Below are positions 8,945 to 19,246 of a stretch of DNA of 64,000 nucleotides, one piece after another. Both the position numbers and the translations under genes were made by a program. The first letter of the stretch is position 1. Every line of letters begins with the position of its first letter. A model generated the notes under the pieces. It was not told the origin of the DNA. It searched no databases and saw nothing but the letters and a program-made list of their open reading frames with translations. The stretch is from Pseudomonadota bacterium. Lineage in GTDB: Bacteria; Pseudomonadota; Alphaproteobacteria; Rhizobiales; Xanthobacteraceae. The stretch is from NCBI GenBank assembly GCA_023435725.1, contig JAEYRD010000232.1:1-64000 (forward strand), read 5' to 3'.

Positions 8945-9159
8945 CGGCCTCCCCTCCCTTGTCCTTATGCCGCGCTGCGGATGCGCGGTGCCGTTTTCGG
9001 CTCGCGGCAGGATGCCATGACAGAGCCGGGCGCCACAACCCCGCCGATTCGACGCATGGTGCTCGCGGGCTTTCACGTCTCGGTGCTGCAGCGCCTTAAG
9101 AGGTGACGCGCCCGTTTTGCCGTGCGGTAATAGCCGATGGTTGAACGGGAGGTCGCATC

Positions 9160-10035
9160 ATGCTGCTTCGCAATTTTTTCGCCGCGCTTCTCGTCACGGC
9201 CTCGATCGCCGCTGCGCATGCGGCGCCGCAATGGCTGAGCCTGCCGCCGACGCCGACATTGCCCAAGGCGACGCAGAGCGGCTTCGCACCCGTCAACGGG
9301 ATCAGTATCTGGTACGCCGTCTTCGGACGCGGGCAGCCCATCATCCTGCTGCATGGCGGCCTTGCCAACGCCAATTACTGGGGCCACCAGGTCCGCGCGT
9401 TGCAGCGGCACTTTCAGGTCATCGTCATGGACAGCCGCGGGCATGGGCGCAGCAGCCGCAATCAGGAGCCCTACGGCTACGATCTGATGGCCTCGGACGT
9501 GGTCGGGCTGCTCGACCATCTCAGGATCAAGAAAGCCGCGATCGTCGGCTGGAGCGACGGCGCGATCATCGGCCTCGACATCGCGATGAAGCACCCGGAG
9601 CGGGTGAGCAAGCTGTTCGCCTTCGCGGCGAACTCGGACCCGTCGGCCGTTGCTGACATCGCGTCGAGCGACGTCTTCAACGCCTACATCGCGAGGGCGG
9701 GCGAGGAGTACAAGCGCCTGTCGCCGACGCCGACGGAGTACAAGGGTTTTGTCGCCGACATCACCAGGATGTGGGAGAGCCAGCCGAAATGGACGGCCTC
9801 GGACCTTGCGGCGATCAAGGTCCCGACCTGGATCGTGGATGGCGATCACGACGAGGCGATCAAGCGCGAGAACACCGAGTTCATGGCAGCGAACATTCCC
9901 GGCGCCGGCCTGCTAATCCAGCCGCAGGTCAGTCACTTCTCGTTCCTGCAGGATCCGGAGCAGTTCAATGAGGATGTGCTGCATTTCCTCGCGCGGCAGG
10001 ATGCGCGCGAGGCCCCGGGGACCGCATTGAAATAA
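9160..10035 (+). CDS. Secreted alpha/beta hydrolase
   Basis: A 291-residue alpha/beta-fold hydrolase with a signal peptide (MLLRNFFAALLVTASIAAAHA). The oxyanion motif is LLHGG near residue 67. The nucleophile elbow is GWSDGA (Ser near 131), the acid is in DGDHDE and the catalytic His in VSHFSF near 265, so the triad is complete. The family covers esterases, lactonases and haloperoxidase-like hydrolases; substrate cannot be told from sequence. The gene stands alone, divergent from the binding-protein gene. Confidence 0.85.
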   Translation: MLLRNFFAALLVTASIAAAHAAPQWLSLPPTPTLPKATQSGFAPVNGISIWYAVFGRGQPIILLHGGLANANYWGHQVRALQRHFQVIVMDSRGHGRSSRNQEPYGYDLMASDVVGLLDHLRIKKAAIVGWSDGAIIGLDIAMKHPERVSKLFAFAANSDPSAVADIASSDVFNAYIARAGEEYKRLSPTPTEYKGFVADITRMWESQPKWTASDLAAIKVPTWIVDGDHDEAIKRENTEFMAANIPGAGLLIQPQVSHFSFLQDPEQFNEDVLHFLARQDAREAPGTALK

Positions 10036-10069
10036 TGAAGGCGCGGTCCTTTCGGGGTGACGACACACG

Positions 10070-10160
10070 TCCCTCTCGCGTCCCGGACGCGCTGCAACGC
10101 CATAGCGCGTCGAAGACGCGCGTGAACGCGCTTATGGCGTTGCGGCGCAGAGCCGGAGCC
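10070..10160. repeat. Dispersed inverted repeat downstream of the hydrolase gene
   Basis: Near-perfect arms GCAACGCCATAGCGCG (10094-10109) and CGCGCTTATGGCGTTGC (10127-10143) differ by one base insertion. They are bordered by TCCCGGACGCGCTGC and GGCGCAGAGCCGG, the outer sequences of a repeat family common in Bradyrhizobium intergenic regions. It may terminate or stabilise the hydrolase mRNA. Confidence 0.6.
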
Positions 10161-10196
10161 TGCGACCTTAGTTTCGAGCGCGACTGCGGCAACATC

Positions 10197-10274
10197 GTCA
10201 TTGCGAGCGCAGCGAAGCAATCCAGAGTCCCTCCGCGGCAAGATTCTGGATTGCTTCGCTGCGCTCGCAATGAC
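10197..10274. repeat. Perfect 30-bp inverted repeat (dispersed element)
   Basis: The arms at 10197-10226 and 10245-10274 are exact reverse complements over 30 bp, starting GTCATTGCGAGCGCAGCGAAG, around an 18-bp spacer that contains CCGCGG. The GTCATTGCGAGCG...CGCTCGCAATGAC ends mark a widespread alphaproteobacterial REP-like family. It lies between the convergent hydrolase and ftsH genes. Confidence 0.8.
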
Positions 10275-10318
10275 GAGTCATCAAAATGACCCGCGCTCGC
10301 AAACGCGCCGCCAGCCAA

Positions 10319-10350
10319 CAAAAAAACGCGGCGTTGCCGCCGCGTTCTTC
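10319..10350 (-). terminator. Rho-independent terminator of ftsH
   Basis: On the minus strand, AACGCGGCGGCAACGCCGCGTT forms a GC-rich hairpin followed directly by a run of seven T. It begins about 25 bp after the ftsH stop codon and closes the tol-pal/tilS/ftsH gene block. Confidence 0.88.
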
Positions 10351-10371
10351 AATTCGATCTGCAGCCTGCGG

Positions 10372-12294
<1,923 letters not shown>

Positions 12295-12334
12295 CGATCT
12301 TCCTTCGTGGTCGCGCGGATCGCGGCCCTGATCC

Positions 12335-12375
12335 TTGGGTAGTTGCTTGGGGAGTTACTTGGGTGGTTGCTTTGG
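12335..12375. repeat. 12-bp tandem repeats in the ftsH leader
   Basis: Three head-to-tail units, TTGGGTAGTTGC, TTGGGGAGTTAC and TTGGGTGGTTGC (12335-12370), are followed by a partial fourth (TTTGG). They start 41 bp upstream of the ftsH ATG, within the expected 5' untranslated region, and could change copy number by slippage. Any regulatory effect is inference. Confidence 0.7.
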
Positions 12376-12420
12376 CAGTACGAGGAAATCCCCAAGGAAT
12401 CCTCTCGGTTAGATGCATAC

Positions 12421-12450
12421 AATTTAGGTGCCGCCCCGCTCGCTGCCAAG
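12421..12450 (-). promoter_or_regulatory. Candidate RpoH-type promoter of ftsH
   Basis: On the minus strand CCCTTGG is followed, 18 bp after CTTG, by CCTAAATT. This resembles the alphaproteobacterial sigma-32 pattern CTTG-N17/18-CYTAT. Predicted transcription would start near 12413 and give a leader of about 120 nt containing the tandem repeats. Just upstream, 12457-12479 forms an 8-bp perfect hairpin (AGATGGGA / TCCCATCT). Heat-shock control fits the role of FtsH. Confidence 0.5.
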
Positions 12451-12605
12451 GGAATGAGATGGGACTATTTATCCCATCTTAGGCCGATTCCCGCTGAAAT
12501 AATGGCGGCCGATTCGGGGTTTTTCCTGCCTGGTTCCTGGCTGGTTAAGGTGTCCTGACGCTGTGCGGCGGAAAAGGCCGGTGTCATGATCCGCCCCGTC
12601 CGCTC

Positions 12606-13664
12606 TCATCCGCCCTTGGACCGCCGGGCCGGCGCCGGCGCGATGTGGATACGCCCCCGGGCAAGGCTGATCAAGGCTCCCGCAAGGGTCTGCTTCAGGG
12701 CCGGCCGGCCATTTGCGGCTGCGCGGGGACCTGCGGCGATCGCCTGATCGAGCGCTGCCATCAGTGTCTCGACCTTGCCGAGTTCCGCCGGCCCCTCGTG
12801 CCCCACGGCGTCGATGGCCCGCAGCAGCAGCCGCAGCCGGACCTCCTCCGGCAAGGCCGCAAACGCGGACGCTTCGAAACTGCGAACGCCCGGCTGCGGC
12901 GCAACGCCGCGATCCCTCAAAAGGAGGAAGCGCTCGGCGCCGTCGGCCAGTACCTCGACCGCCGCATTGGCGCGCGCCAGCCTTGCCGCGAGCCGCGCCA
13001 GGTTGCGGGCATCGCCGCCCTCGGCCGCAAGCTGCGGCAGCAGCGCGCGCAGCCGCGGCCGGGTGAAGGCCGTGTCGCGGTTGGTGGGGTCGTCGGCAAA
13101 GCCGATCTTCGCCCGCTTCAGCGTCGCGATCAGTTGCGACTTCGGAACATCGAGCAGCGGGCGCGCCAGGACGATGCCATCGCGCTCGCTGACATGGGCC
13201 ATCGCCGACAGCCCGGCAAGCCCGCTGCCGCGGAGCAGGCGCATCAGCAGGGTCTCGGCCTGGTCGTCGCGGGTATGGGCCGTCAGCACATGGCTCGCAC
13301 CGGCGGCGCGCGCGGCTTGCGCGAGCAGGCGATAGCGGGCCTCGCGCGCGGCCGCGGGCAATCCCGTCTTCGGCTTTGCGCCGCGCCAGCGCAGGGTCCG
13401 GTGCGGCAGTCCGAGCTCAGCGGCCAGCCGCTTGACCTCGCGCGCCTCGCGCGCCGCCTCTCGCCGCAGGCCGTGATCGACGGTGACGACGGTCAGAAGC
13501 GGCCCGCGCGCGAGACTGCGCTGCCAGCGCGCCGCAAGCCACATCAGCGCGAGCGAGTCGGGCCCGCCGGAGACCGCGAGCACCAGCGCCGGCGCGCTTC
13601 TGAGCTCGGCGAAGAGCCGCTTCGCCTCGCGCGCCGAGATCGGAGAATTATCGTCGTCTGACAT
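12606..13664 (-). CDS. tilS: tRNA(Ile)-lysidine synthase
   Basis: A 352-residue cytoplasmic enzyme that ligates lysine to C34 of the CAU-anticodon tRNA-Ile using ATP, so that it reads AUA. The N-type ATP pyrophosphatase PP-loop SGGPDS lies at residues 32-37, with VDHGLR and the AHTRDDQAETLLMRLLRGSGL motif following, all diagnostic of TilS. The C-terminal part is short compared with the E. coli enzyme, as usual in alphaproteobacteria. I chose the ATG at 13664 over a TTG at 13679. The gene follows cpoB with an 82-bp gap, a common order in Rhizobiales. Confidence 0.95.
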   Translation of the reverse strand: MSDDDNSPISAREAKRLFAELRSAPALVLAVSGGPDSLALMWLAARWQRSLARGPLLTVVTVDHGLRREAAREAREVKRLAAELGLPHRTLRWRGAKPKTGLPAAAREARYRLLAQAARAAGASHVLTAHTRDDQAETLLMRLLRGSGLAGLSAMAHVSERDGIVLARPLLDVPKSQLIATLKRAKIGFADDPTNRDTAFTRPRLRALLPQLAAEGGDARNLARLAARLARANAAVEVLADGAERFLLLRDRGVAPQPGVRSFEASAFAALPEEVRLRLLLRAIDAVGHEGPAELGKVETLMAALDQAIAAGPRAAANGRPALKQTLAGALISLARGRIHIAPAPARRSKGG

Positions 13665-13746
13665 GACTCTGCCCAGCAATCGCCAGCGAATGGCAGGCAG
13701 GTTTTAGCGCAGCACGGCCCGCGTTGTCAGCGATCAATGCTGCGTG

Positions 13747-14811
13747 TCAGCACTTCACCCGCTTCTGCTCGCGATCGACCGCGGCTTTGACGCCGGCGGA
13801 GGCGCGCGGATATTTGCGGCCGATCTCGCCGAAGGCGGCGCAGGCGGCCTCCTTCTCCTTCAACGCGGCGAGCGACTGGCCGAGCCGCAGCAGCGCATCC
13901 GGCGCCTTGGCCGATTTTTCGTATTTGGTGGTGACGGAGAGGAAGGCTTCCGCAGAGTCGCGATATTGCTGGCGCTGGAAGTAGCTCTCGCCGAGCCAGT
14001 ATTGCGCGTCGCCGAGCAGCGGATCGTTGGGATATTTCTGCGAAAAATTCTTCATGGTCTGCTCGGCCAGCGCATAGTCCTTGCGCTGCATGTAGCCGAT
14101 GCCGAGGTCGAACTCGTCGCGCGGCGTTGCCGAGGGCGGCAGCGTCGTCAGGCCGGCGCCGCCCGCCGGTGCCGGATAGCCTGGTTGCGCCGGCGGATAG
14201 CCGGGCTGGGCCGCCTGAGGCGCGGCCGCTTGCGGATAGCGTCCGCCGGTGTTGGCGAGATCAAGCGGCTCGCCGGCGCCGCGGCCGCCGGGAGCGCCGC
14301 TAGGGGCGCCTGTCGACATCGGCTGCTGCCCGCCGCCGAGCGCGCGCGGCGCACCCGGCGCATTCGGATTCTGGTTCGGGTCGAATGCATCGCCGCGGCG
14401 ACGAACGCCGGGCGCGCCGGGTTGCGGCGCTTCCTGAACGATCGGCGCCGGAGAAGCGATCTGGGGCTGCTCGTAACCCGGCTGCACGGCTTGCTGCTGC
14501 TGGCGATAGGCCGGTGCGGCCTGACTCGGTGCGATTTGGGCCGGCGGCACCGCCGCGACATTGGGCTGGACCGGCGCCTGGCCGGGCGCAGCTTGCGCGC
14601 CGCCCTCGAGCGCCCGCAGACGCTCTTCGAGCTGGCGGTTGCGGTATTGCAGCTCTTCGTTCTGGCCGGTGAGCTGGCGTAGCTGGTTCTCCAGCCGCTC
14701 GATCCGCATCTCAGGATCGACATCTTCCGACTGCGCAAAGGCGGGCGAGCACAAAGAGAGCAGCGCGGCGGTCGCCACGATGCCGGTAATTGCCTTGAAT
14801 TTCGATGACAT
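13747..14811 (-). CDS. cpoB: Tol-Pal system protein CpoB/YbgF
   Basis: A 354-residue periplasmic protein coordinating peptidoglycan synthesis with outer-membrane constriction via TolA. After a signal peptide ending CSPAFAQ comes a coiled-coil trimerisation helix (MRIERLENQLRQLTGQNEELQYRNRQLEERL). A long Pro/Gln/Gly-rich linker of about 130 residues follows, then TPR repeats (FDLGIGYMQRKDYALAEQTMKNFSQKYPNDPLLGDAQYWLGESYF and two more). The ATG at 14811 is preferred because the longer frame precedes the signal peptide with an Arg-rich stretch. Order pal-cpoB is the classical one. Confidence 0.93.
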   Translation of the reverse strand: MSSKFKAITGIVATAALLSLCSPAFAQSEDVDPEMRIERLENQLRQLTGQNEELQYRNRQLEERLRALEGGAQAAPGQAPVQPNVAAVPPAQIAPSQAAPAYRQQQQAVQPGYEQPQIASPAPIVQEAPQPGAPGVRRRGDAFDPNQNPNAPGAPRALGGGQQPMSTGAPSGAPGGRGAGEPLDLANTGGRYPQAAAPQAAQPGYPPAQPGYPAPAGGAGLTTLPPSATPRDEFDLGIGYMQRKDYALAEQTMKNFSQKYPNDPLLGDAQYWLGESYFQRQQYRDSAEAFLSVTTKYEKSAKAPDALLRLGQSLAALKEKEAACAAFGEIGRKYPRASAGVKAAVDREQKRVKC

Positions 14812-14929
14812 CTTGCCCTGACGACGAAAACGACGCGGCACGCGGCGGATCATTCGCCGCGCCACACAATGAGGAAGGGAGTACGCCAAAAATGTGACTG
14901 CTACCAAGGGGTTTCTGTCACAGATCGCT

Positions 14930-14960
14930 GAAACGAAACCGGCGCCCGAGAGGGCGCCGG
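14930..14960 (-). terminator. Hairpin terminator between pal and cpoB
   Basis: A perfect 9-bp stem (CCGGCGCCC / GGGCGCCGG, 14939-14947 and 14952-14960) with a 4-nt loop is followed on the minus strand by TTTCGTTTC. It lies 40-60 bp after the pal stop. With its imperfect T-run it may only partly stop transcription, lowering cpoB relative to pal. Confidence 0.65.
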
Positions 14961-15000
14961 CATAATCCGTTTCTGAAGCTGAACGGCGCCTGACTGATCG

Positions 15001-15489
15001 TCAGGAGCTCGCGTTCAGCACGGTGACGGCACGGCGGTTCTGCGACCAGCAGGAGATGTCGTTACAGACGGCGACCGGACGCTCCTTGCCGTAGGAGATC
15101 GTGCGCATGCGGTTCGGATCGATGCCGCGCGAGGCGAGGAACGAACGTACCGACTGGGCGCGGCGGGCGCCGAGCGCGATGTTGTATTCGCGGGTGCCGC
15201 GCTCGTCGGCATGGCCTTCGATGGTGAAGCTGTAGCGCGGATAGGTCTGGAGCCACTGCGCCTGCTTCTCCAGGGTCACGATCGCCTGCGGGGTCAGATC
15301 GGTCTGGTCGCTTTCGAAGAACACGCGGTCGCCCACGTTGACGACGAAATCCTGCTGGCTGCCAGGCGTCGCCGCGCTGGCCATCGCATCGGCACCCAGG
15401 TTCTTGTTGGCGCAGGCGCCCATCGACAGCGCAACGGCCAGCACCGCGGCCAGCTTCAATCCCTGGAGGATACGCATAGGATGTTTCAT
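15001..15489 (-). CDS. pal: Peptidoglycan-associated lipoprotein Pal
   Basis: A 162-residue outer-membrane lipoprotein. The signal peptide ends in a lipobox (LSMGAC) with the lipidated Cys near residue 26. The OmpA-like domain follows: FFESDQTDLTPQA, then TIEGHADERGTREYNIALGARRAQSVRSFL, with the Asp and Arg that bind diaminopimelate of peptidoglycan, and RMRTISYGKERP. It ties the outer membrane to the wall and binds TolB. Here pal is separated from tolB by two unrelated genes and is preceded by a 280-bp gap, so it probably has its own promoter. Confidence 0.97.
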   Translation of the reverse strand: MKHPMRILQGLKLAAVLAVALSMGACANKNLGADAMASAATPGSQQDFVVNVGDRVFFESDQTDLTPQAIVTLEKQAQWLQTYPRYSFTIEGHADERGTREYNIALGARRAQSVRSFLASRGIDPNRMRTISYGKERPVAVCNDISCWSQNRRAVTVLNASS

Positions 15490-15771
15490 TCCGGAGCCTC
15501 CACGCTCACGTTAGTCCACTGCTGTCCGGTCTACAGGGGGTTGGTTAAGCGAACGTTCCGTCAACCTTGATGGGACGTTGCCAAAGCCGGTCAAATGCCC
15601 CCCACCGGCGAAAAGCAACCGCTATGGTTAATGGGTTGTAAATGTGGCGCGAGGGTGAAGGCAAGCCGGATCAGCGACTAAAAAGCAGGCTTTGCCGCAA
15701 TTTACGGCCAGCAGCATAGTCGGCCGGCTAGGCGACCGCGACCGAACCCCGATGAACGAGATTGAGGGGAA

Positions 15772-16500
15772 TCAGGCCTGCCCCGTAGCGTCTGCAACAA
15801 GCACTGGCCGGGGCACGGCCTTCCGCTGGCCAGTGCGTTCAAACAGCATCCGCCGCTCGAACGCGCTCGAGCGCATGATCGGGAAACGCGTCAGGATCTT
15901 TTCCCGGACCTTGGGGTAATCCGACGCCATCAGAACGGCCTTCTTGGTCGGCCAGCCCGGAAACGAGCGCGGTTCAGTGAGAGTCTCGGACAGGAACACA
16001 CGACGGTAGAAGGCCTGATGATCGGTGCGCACCATCGAAAGCCCGATATCGGCATTGAACTGCTCGCAGGCAACGAAGGGGAGCCGCACAGTCAGATATG
16101 GCAGTTCCGGGAAGCGCTGCTGCATTTCAGGATCAGCAACAAATCGACACGGATCGACAAAAACCTCGCCGCGGTCGAGGCGAGGATGCAGGACGTCGCC
16201 GAACACCTCGGTCGTGTAGGACATCCTCCATTCGGAGGTCAGAATGTGAATGCGGACGGAACTGCAGAGTTCGTCATCGACGTAGACACCGAAATTCCAG
16301 ACGTTGGGCGCGTCGTCGAAACGGTCAGACACGCGCAGCGACTCTGACGGCGGGATCAGTCCGGCCTGGAGATAGGCCCGGTAGCGCATCAGGTATAGGC
16401 GATCCCTGTCTTCCGGCGTTTCGATGAGCCGGTAGTCGATACGATCGAACAGCGCGGCTCCGCGTGGAAGCGCCGTCTGCGGTTCGGCCCCGGACTTCAT
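15772..16500 (-). CDS. FeeM-like N-acyl amino acid synthase / autoinducer-synthase-fold acyltransferase
   Basis: A 242-residue cytoplasmic GNAT-fold protein of the LuxI/FeeM type. Visible features are YRLIETPEDRDRLYLMRYRAYLQAGLI (helical N-terminus holding the MRYRAY motif), a DEFCSSVRIHIL-like strand (DELCSSVRIHIL), and EVFVDPCRFVADPE, matching the E-x-SRF strand of acyl-homoserine-lactone synthases with C in place of S. FeeM-type enzymes join an acyl-ACP fatty acid to an amino acid. No LuxR partner is present. The start at 16500 (ATG) is preferred over a TTG at 16524. It lies 155 bp downstream of the GGDEF/EAL gene. The product is unknown. Confidence 0.65.
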   Translation of the reverse strand: MKSGAEPQTALPRGAALFDRIDYRLIETPEDRDRLYLMRYRAYLQAGLIPPSESLRVSDRFDDAPNVWNFGVYVDDELCSSVRIHILTSEWRMSYTTEVFGDVLHPRLDRGEVFVDPCRFVADPEMQQRFPELPYLTVRLPFVACEQFNADIGLSMVRTDHQAFYRRVFLSETLTEPRSFPGWPTKKAVLMASDYPKVREKILTRFPIMRSSAFERRMLFERTGQRKAVPRPVLVADATGQA

Positions 16501-16655
16501 CTGTAACCCCCACGCTGCAAGCAACTTCCGCGAGTGGGCAGAAACTTAATGATTCCTTAAGAAAATTGCAAAGACTTAGAAACGTTAGGGTTAACCTCTG
16601 CGGCCGGTCGAAAGCGCGGGAGAGCCGATGCCGTCGAAAATTGACGGAGGAAATG

Positions 16656-18992
16656 TCAGGCGATGGATCGCGATGCCGCGGCCATTCGGTCCTTGCCCGC
16701 GCGATGGCCGTGCGAGGCATTGAGCAACTGGCGCACCCGCACGGCTGGTACAGGCCGGCTGAACAGGTACCCCTGGCCTTCGGTAACCGTCCCGTCGGCA
16801 CTGATCAGCTCGAGCTGCTCGTTGGTCTCGATGCCCTCGACCACCACCGACATCCCGAGGTCGGCGGACAACCGCGCCACGCCGCGCAGCAGCGTCAGCG
16901 GGCGGTCGGCGTCGATACCCTCGAGGAAGGACCGGTCGATCTTCACCTTCTGCATCGGGAAGTTGTGCAAGTAGCTGAGGCTCGAATAGCCGGTGCCGAA
17001 ATCGTCGAGCGAGATGCGTACGCCGAGTGCATGCAGCTGCGAGAGGATGTCGTGGGTGAGCTGGGTGTTGCGCAGCAGGGAGGACTCGGTGATCTCGATC
17101 TCCAGCCGGTGCGCCGGCAGGCCCGACACTTCGAGCGCGTAGCGGATCTCGCTCAGCACGTCGCGCTGGTGAAACTGCTGGGGTGAGAAGTTGACGGCGA
17201 CGCTGACGCTCTCCGGCCACTTCATGCATTCCATGCAGGCCCGACGCAGGATCCAGCGGCCGAGATCGACGATCAGGCCCATGTCCTCGGCGACCGGGAT
17301 GATGTCGACCGGCGAGACCGTGCCGCGTACCGGATGATTCCAGCGCAGCAGCGCCTCGCAGGCGGTGATCTTGCCGGACTTCAGATTGACCAGCGGCTGG
17401 TAGAACAGCTCGAACTCCTCGTTGGCCAGCGCCTTGCGCAGGTCGAGCTCGAGGATGCGGCGGGCCTCGACGGTCGCCGCCATCTCGTCACGGAAGAAGC
17501 AGAAGGTGCCGCGGCCATCGGCCTTGGCGCGATACAGAGCCATGTCGGCGTTCTTGAGCAGCGTATCGGCGCTGACCTCATCCTCGGGCGAAGTCAGCGC
17601 GATGCCGACGCTGGCGCCGATCTCGACCAGATGATTGTCGATGCGGTAACGCTCGCTCAGCCGCTCCACGATGCGGCGGGCAAGCGCCGCGGCGTCCTCG
17701 GGCGCACTGATGTTCTGCTGGAATACGACGAACTCGTCGCCGCCGAAGCGGGCGACGAAATCCTCCGGCCGCAACATCTCGCGCAGGCGGTTGGCGACCG
17801 CGCACAGCAGCTGGTCGCCGCAGGGATGACCGAGCGTGTCGTTGACCTGCTTGAACTGGTCGAGGTCGACGAACAGCAGCGCGGAGAGCTGTTCGGCATG
17901 ATGCGCGTTTGCCAGCAGCCGCTCGATTTCGTCACGAAAACTGACACGGTTAGGTAGCGCGGTGAGATCGTCATAGCGCGCAAGATGGCTGATCCTGGCC
18001 TCGGCATTGCGCCGCTCGGTGATGTCCTCGAGCAGCACCACCGAGCCGCCGTCAGCCATCGGCTGAATGGTCCACAAGAGCGAACGGTTCCTCTGCGTAT
18101 TTGGATCGTCGGTAATGATCTCCTTCGCCTGCGAGGCCTCGATGTCAGCAATGATCAACTCACCGCTGGCAGCAGCAATTGACCCCGCTTCGACACACGC
18201 CGCGACTACGTCACGCGCGCTCGTGTTGCCCTGTGCGACATAGTCCGGCAGGTTCATCATCGCACTCAAGCGGTGGTTCATCACCGCGAGCTGGCCGTCG
18301 ACGCGAAACATGCACAGCCCGTGCGGCATATTGTTGAGTGCCGTGTCGAACTGGCCGGCAAGCGCCGCCTCGCGCTCGCGCGCGACAACCGCGCGCAAGA
18401 ATATCTTGTGCAGATTGGCCGAGAGCTGCATGACAGCAAAAAGAAACGCGGCGCACACGACCGACATCGCCAAGTAATACGGCGTGCCATGCAGCGCCAA
18501 CGCGCCCACGGCCGGACCGAATATCAGGATGGCTTGCAGACGAAATATCGATTTCCGTCCGTAGGCCCTGCCCGCTCCTCCCGCCACGATTCCGGTGGTG
18601 ACAGAAAGCGCGATCATGTGCGCGACGGGGTCGTCATTGCTCAACAGAGTCGTGGAACACCATAGGCCAATCACGGCGGCCTGAATCAGCGCTCCGACCT
18701 GATAGCGCTTTTGCCAGCGCGCCGCTTGCTCAGCGCTCAGGCTCGATTTTTGGACCTGGTATCGGCTCAGATCGAAGGCCCGGATAGCTCCCGCGAGGAT
18801 GAGGAGCGGCACAAATCCCCAGATCAGGGTCTGTCCCGTTTTGAGCGCCGTCAAAGACGCCGAGAATGCCGAGAAGACGATGCCGGTAAGCACCGTGCCG
18901 GGAGCCTCGAACAACGAATCGGTCAGCGCTGCCGAAATGGTCGGCGAAGGCTGCCGCTGGTCCGGATCTACGCTCTGACTTTCGATCTGCAT
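16656..18992 (-). CDS. Membrane-bound bifunctional diguanylate cyclase/phosphodiesterase
   Basis: A 778-residue c-di-GMP enzyme. The N-terminal ~200 residues hold about five membrane helices. A PAS-like segment follows (LNNMPHGLCMFRVDGQLAVMNHRLSAM). The GGDEF domain has an intact active-site motif (ARFGGDEFVVF, near residue 416) and an inhibitory I-site RPED five residues before it. The EAL domain begins CEALLRWNHP near 545 and keeps DFGTGYSSLSYL and KIDRSFLEG. Both activities are therefore predicted. It lies in the gap between tolB and pal. Its ATG is followed upstream by a 240-bp gap ending in the tolB terminator, so it is likely transcribed on its own. Confidence 0.93.
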   Translation of the reverse strand: MQIESQSVDPDQRQPSPTISAALTDSLFEAPGTVLTGIVFSAFSASLTALKTGQTLIWGFVPLLILAGAIRAFDLSRYQVQKSSLSAEQAARWQKRYQVGALIQAAVIGLWCSTTLLSNDDPVAHMIALSVTTGIVAGGAGRAYGRKSIFRLQAILIFGPAVGALALHGTPYYLAMSVVCAAFLFAVMQLSANLHKIFLRAVVAREREAALAGQFDTALNNMPHGLCMFRVDGQLAVMNHRLSAMMNLPDYVAQGNTSARDVVAACVEAGSIAAASGELIIADIEASQAKEIITDDPNTQRNRSLLWTIQPMADGGSVVLLEDITERRNAEARISHLARYDDLTALPNRVSFRDEIERLLANAHHAEQLSALLFVDLDQFKQVNDTLGHPCGDQLLCAVANRLREMLRPEDFVARFGGDEFVVFQQNISAPEDAAALARRIVERLSERYRIDNHLVEIGASVGIALTSPEDEVSADTLLKNADMALYRAKADGRGTFCFFRDEMAATVEARRILELDLRKALANEEFELFYQPLVNLKSGKITACEALLRWNHPVRGTVSPVDIIPVAEDMGLIVDLGRWILRRACMECMKWPESVSVAVNFSPQQFHQRDVLSEIRYALEVSGLPAHRLEIEITESSLLRNTQLTHDILSQLHALGVRISLDDFGTGYSSLSYLHNFPMQKVKIDRSFLEGIDADRPLTLLRGVARLSADLGMSVVVEGIETNEQLELISADGTVTEGQGYLFSRPVPAVRVRQLLNASHGHRAGKDRMAAASRSIA

Positions 18993-19204
18993 CTGGGTTG
19001 TACGCGCATCCCTGTTCCAGCGTACTTTTACCCAGCCGAGATGAAGCCTTTCTGAGGGAACGTCGTTAAAGTCGAGTTGTTTTTCGGTAGAAGCGAACCT
19101 GTTTCTGCTGAAATATCAAGTAACTAGGCAATCGCTGCCGGGCACACGGTAAAGGAAAGCTTGCGTCCCGCACGGAACCCGAAAAATCGGCGCACCATTT
19201 TCGA

Positions 19205-19235
19205 AAACATCGCGCGTTGCAAACGCGCGATGTTT
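19205..19235 (-). terminator. Terminator downstream of tolB
   Basis: A perfect 14-bp inverted repeat (AAACATCGCGCGTT / AACGCGCGATGTTT) with a 3-nt loop is followed on the minus strand by TTTTCG-type sequence. It begins 12 bp after the tolB stop and separates tolQRAB from the genes between tolB and pal. Confidence 0.8.
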
Positions 19236-19246
19236 AAACCTCGATA

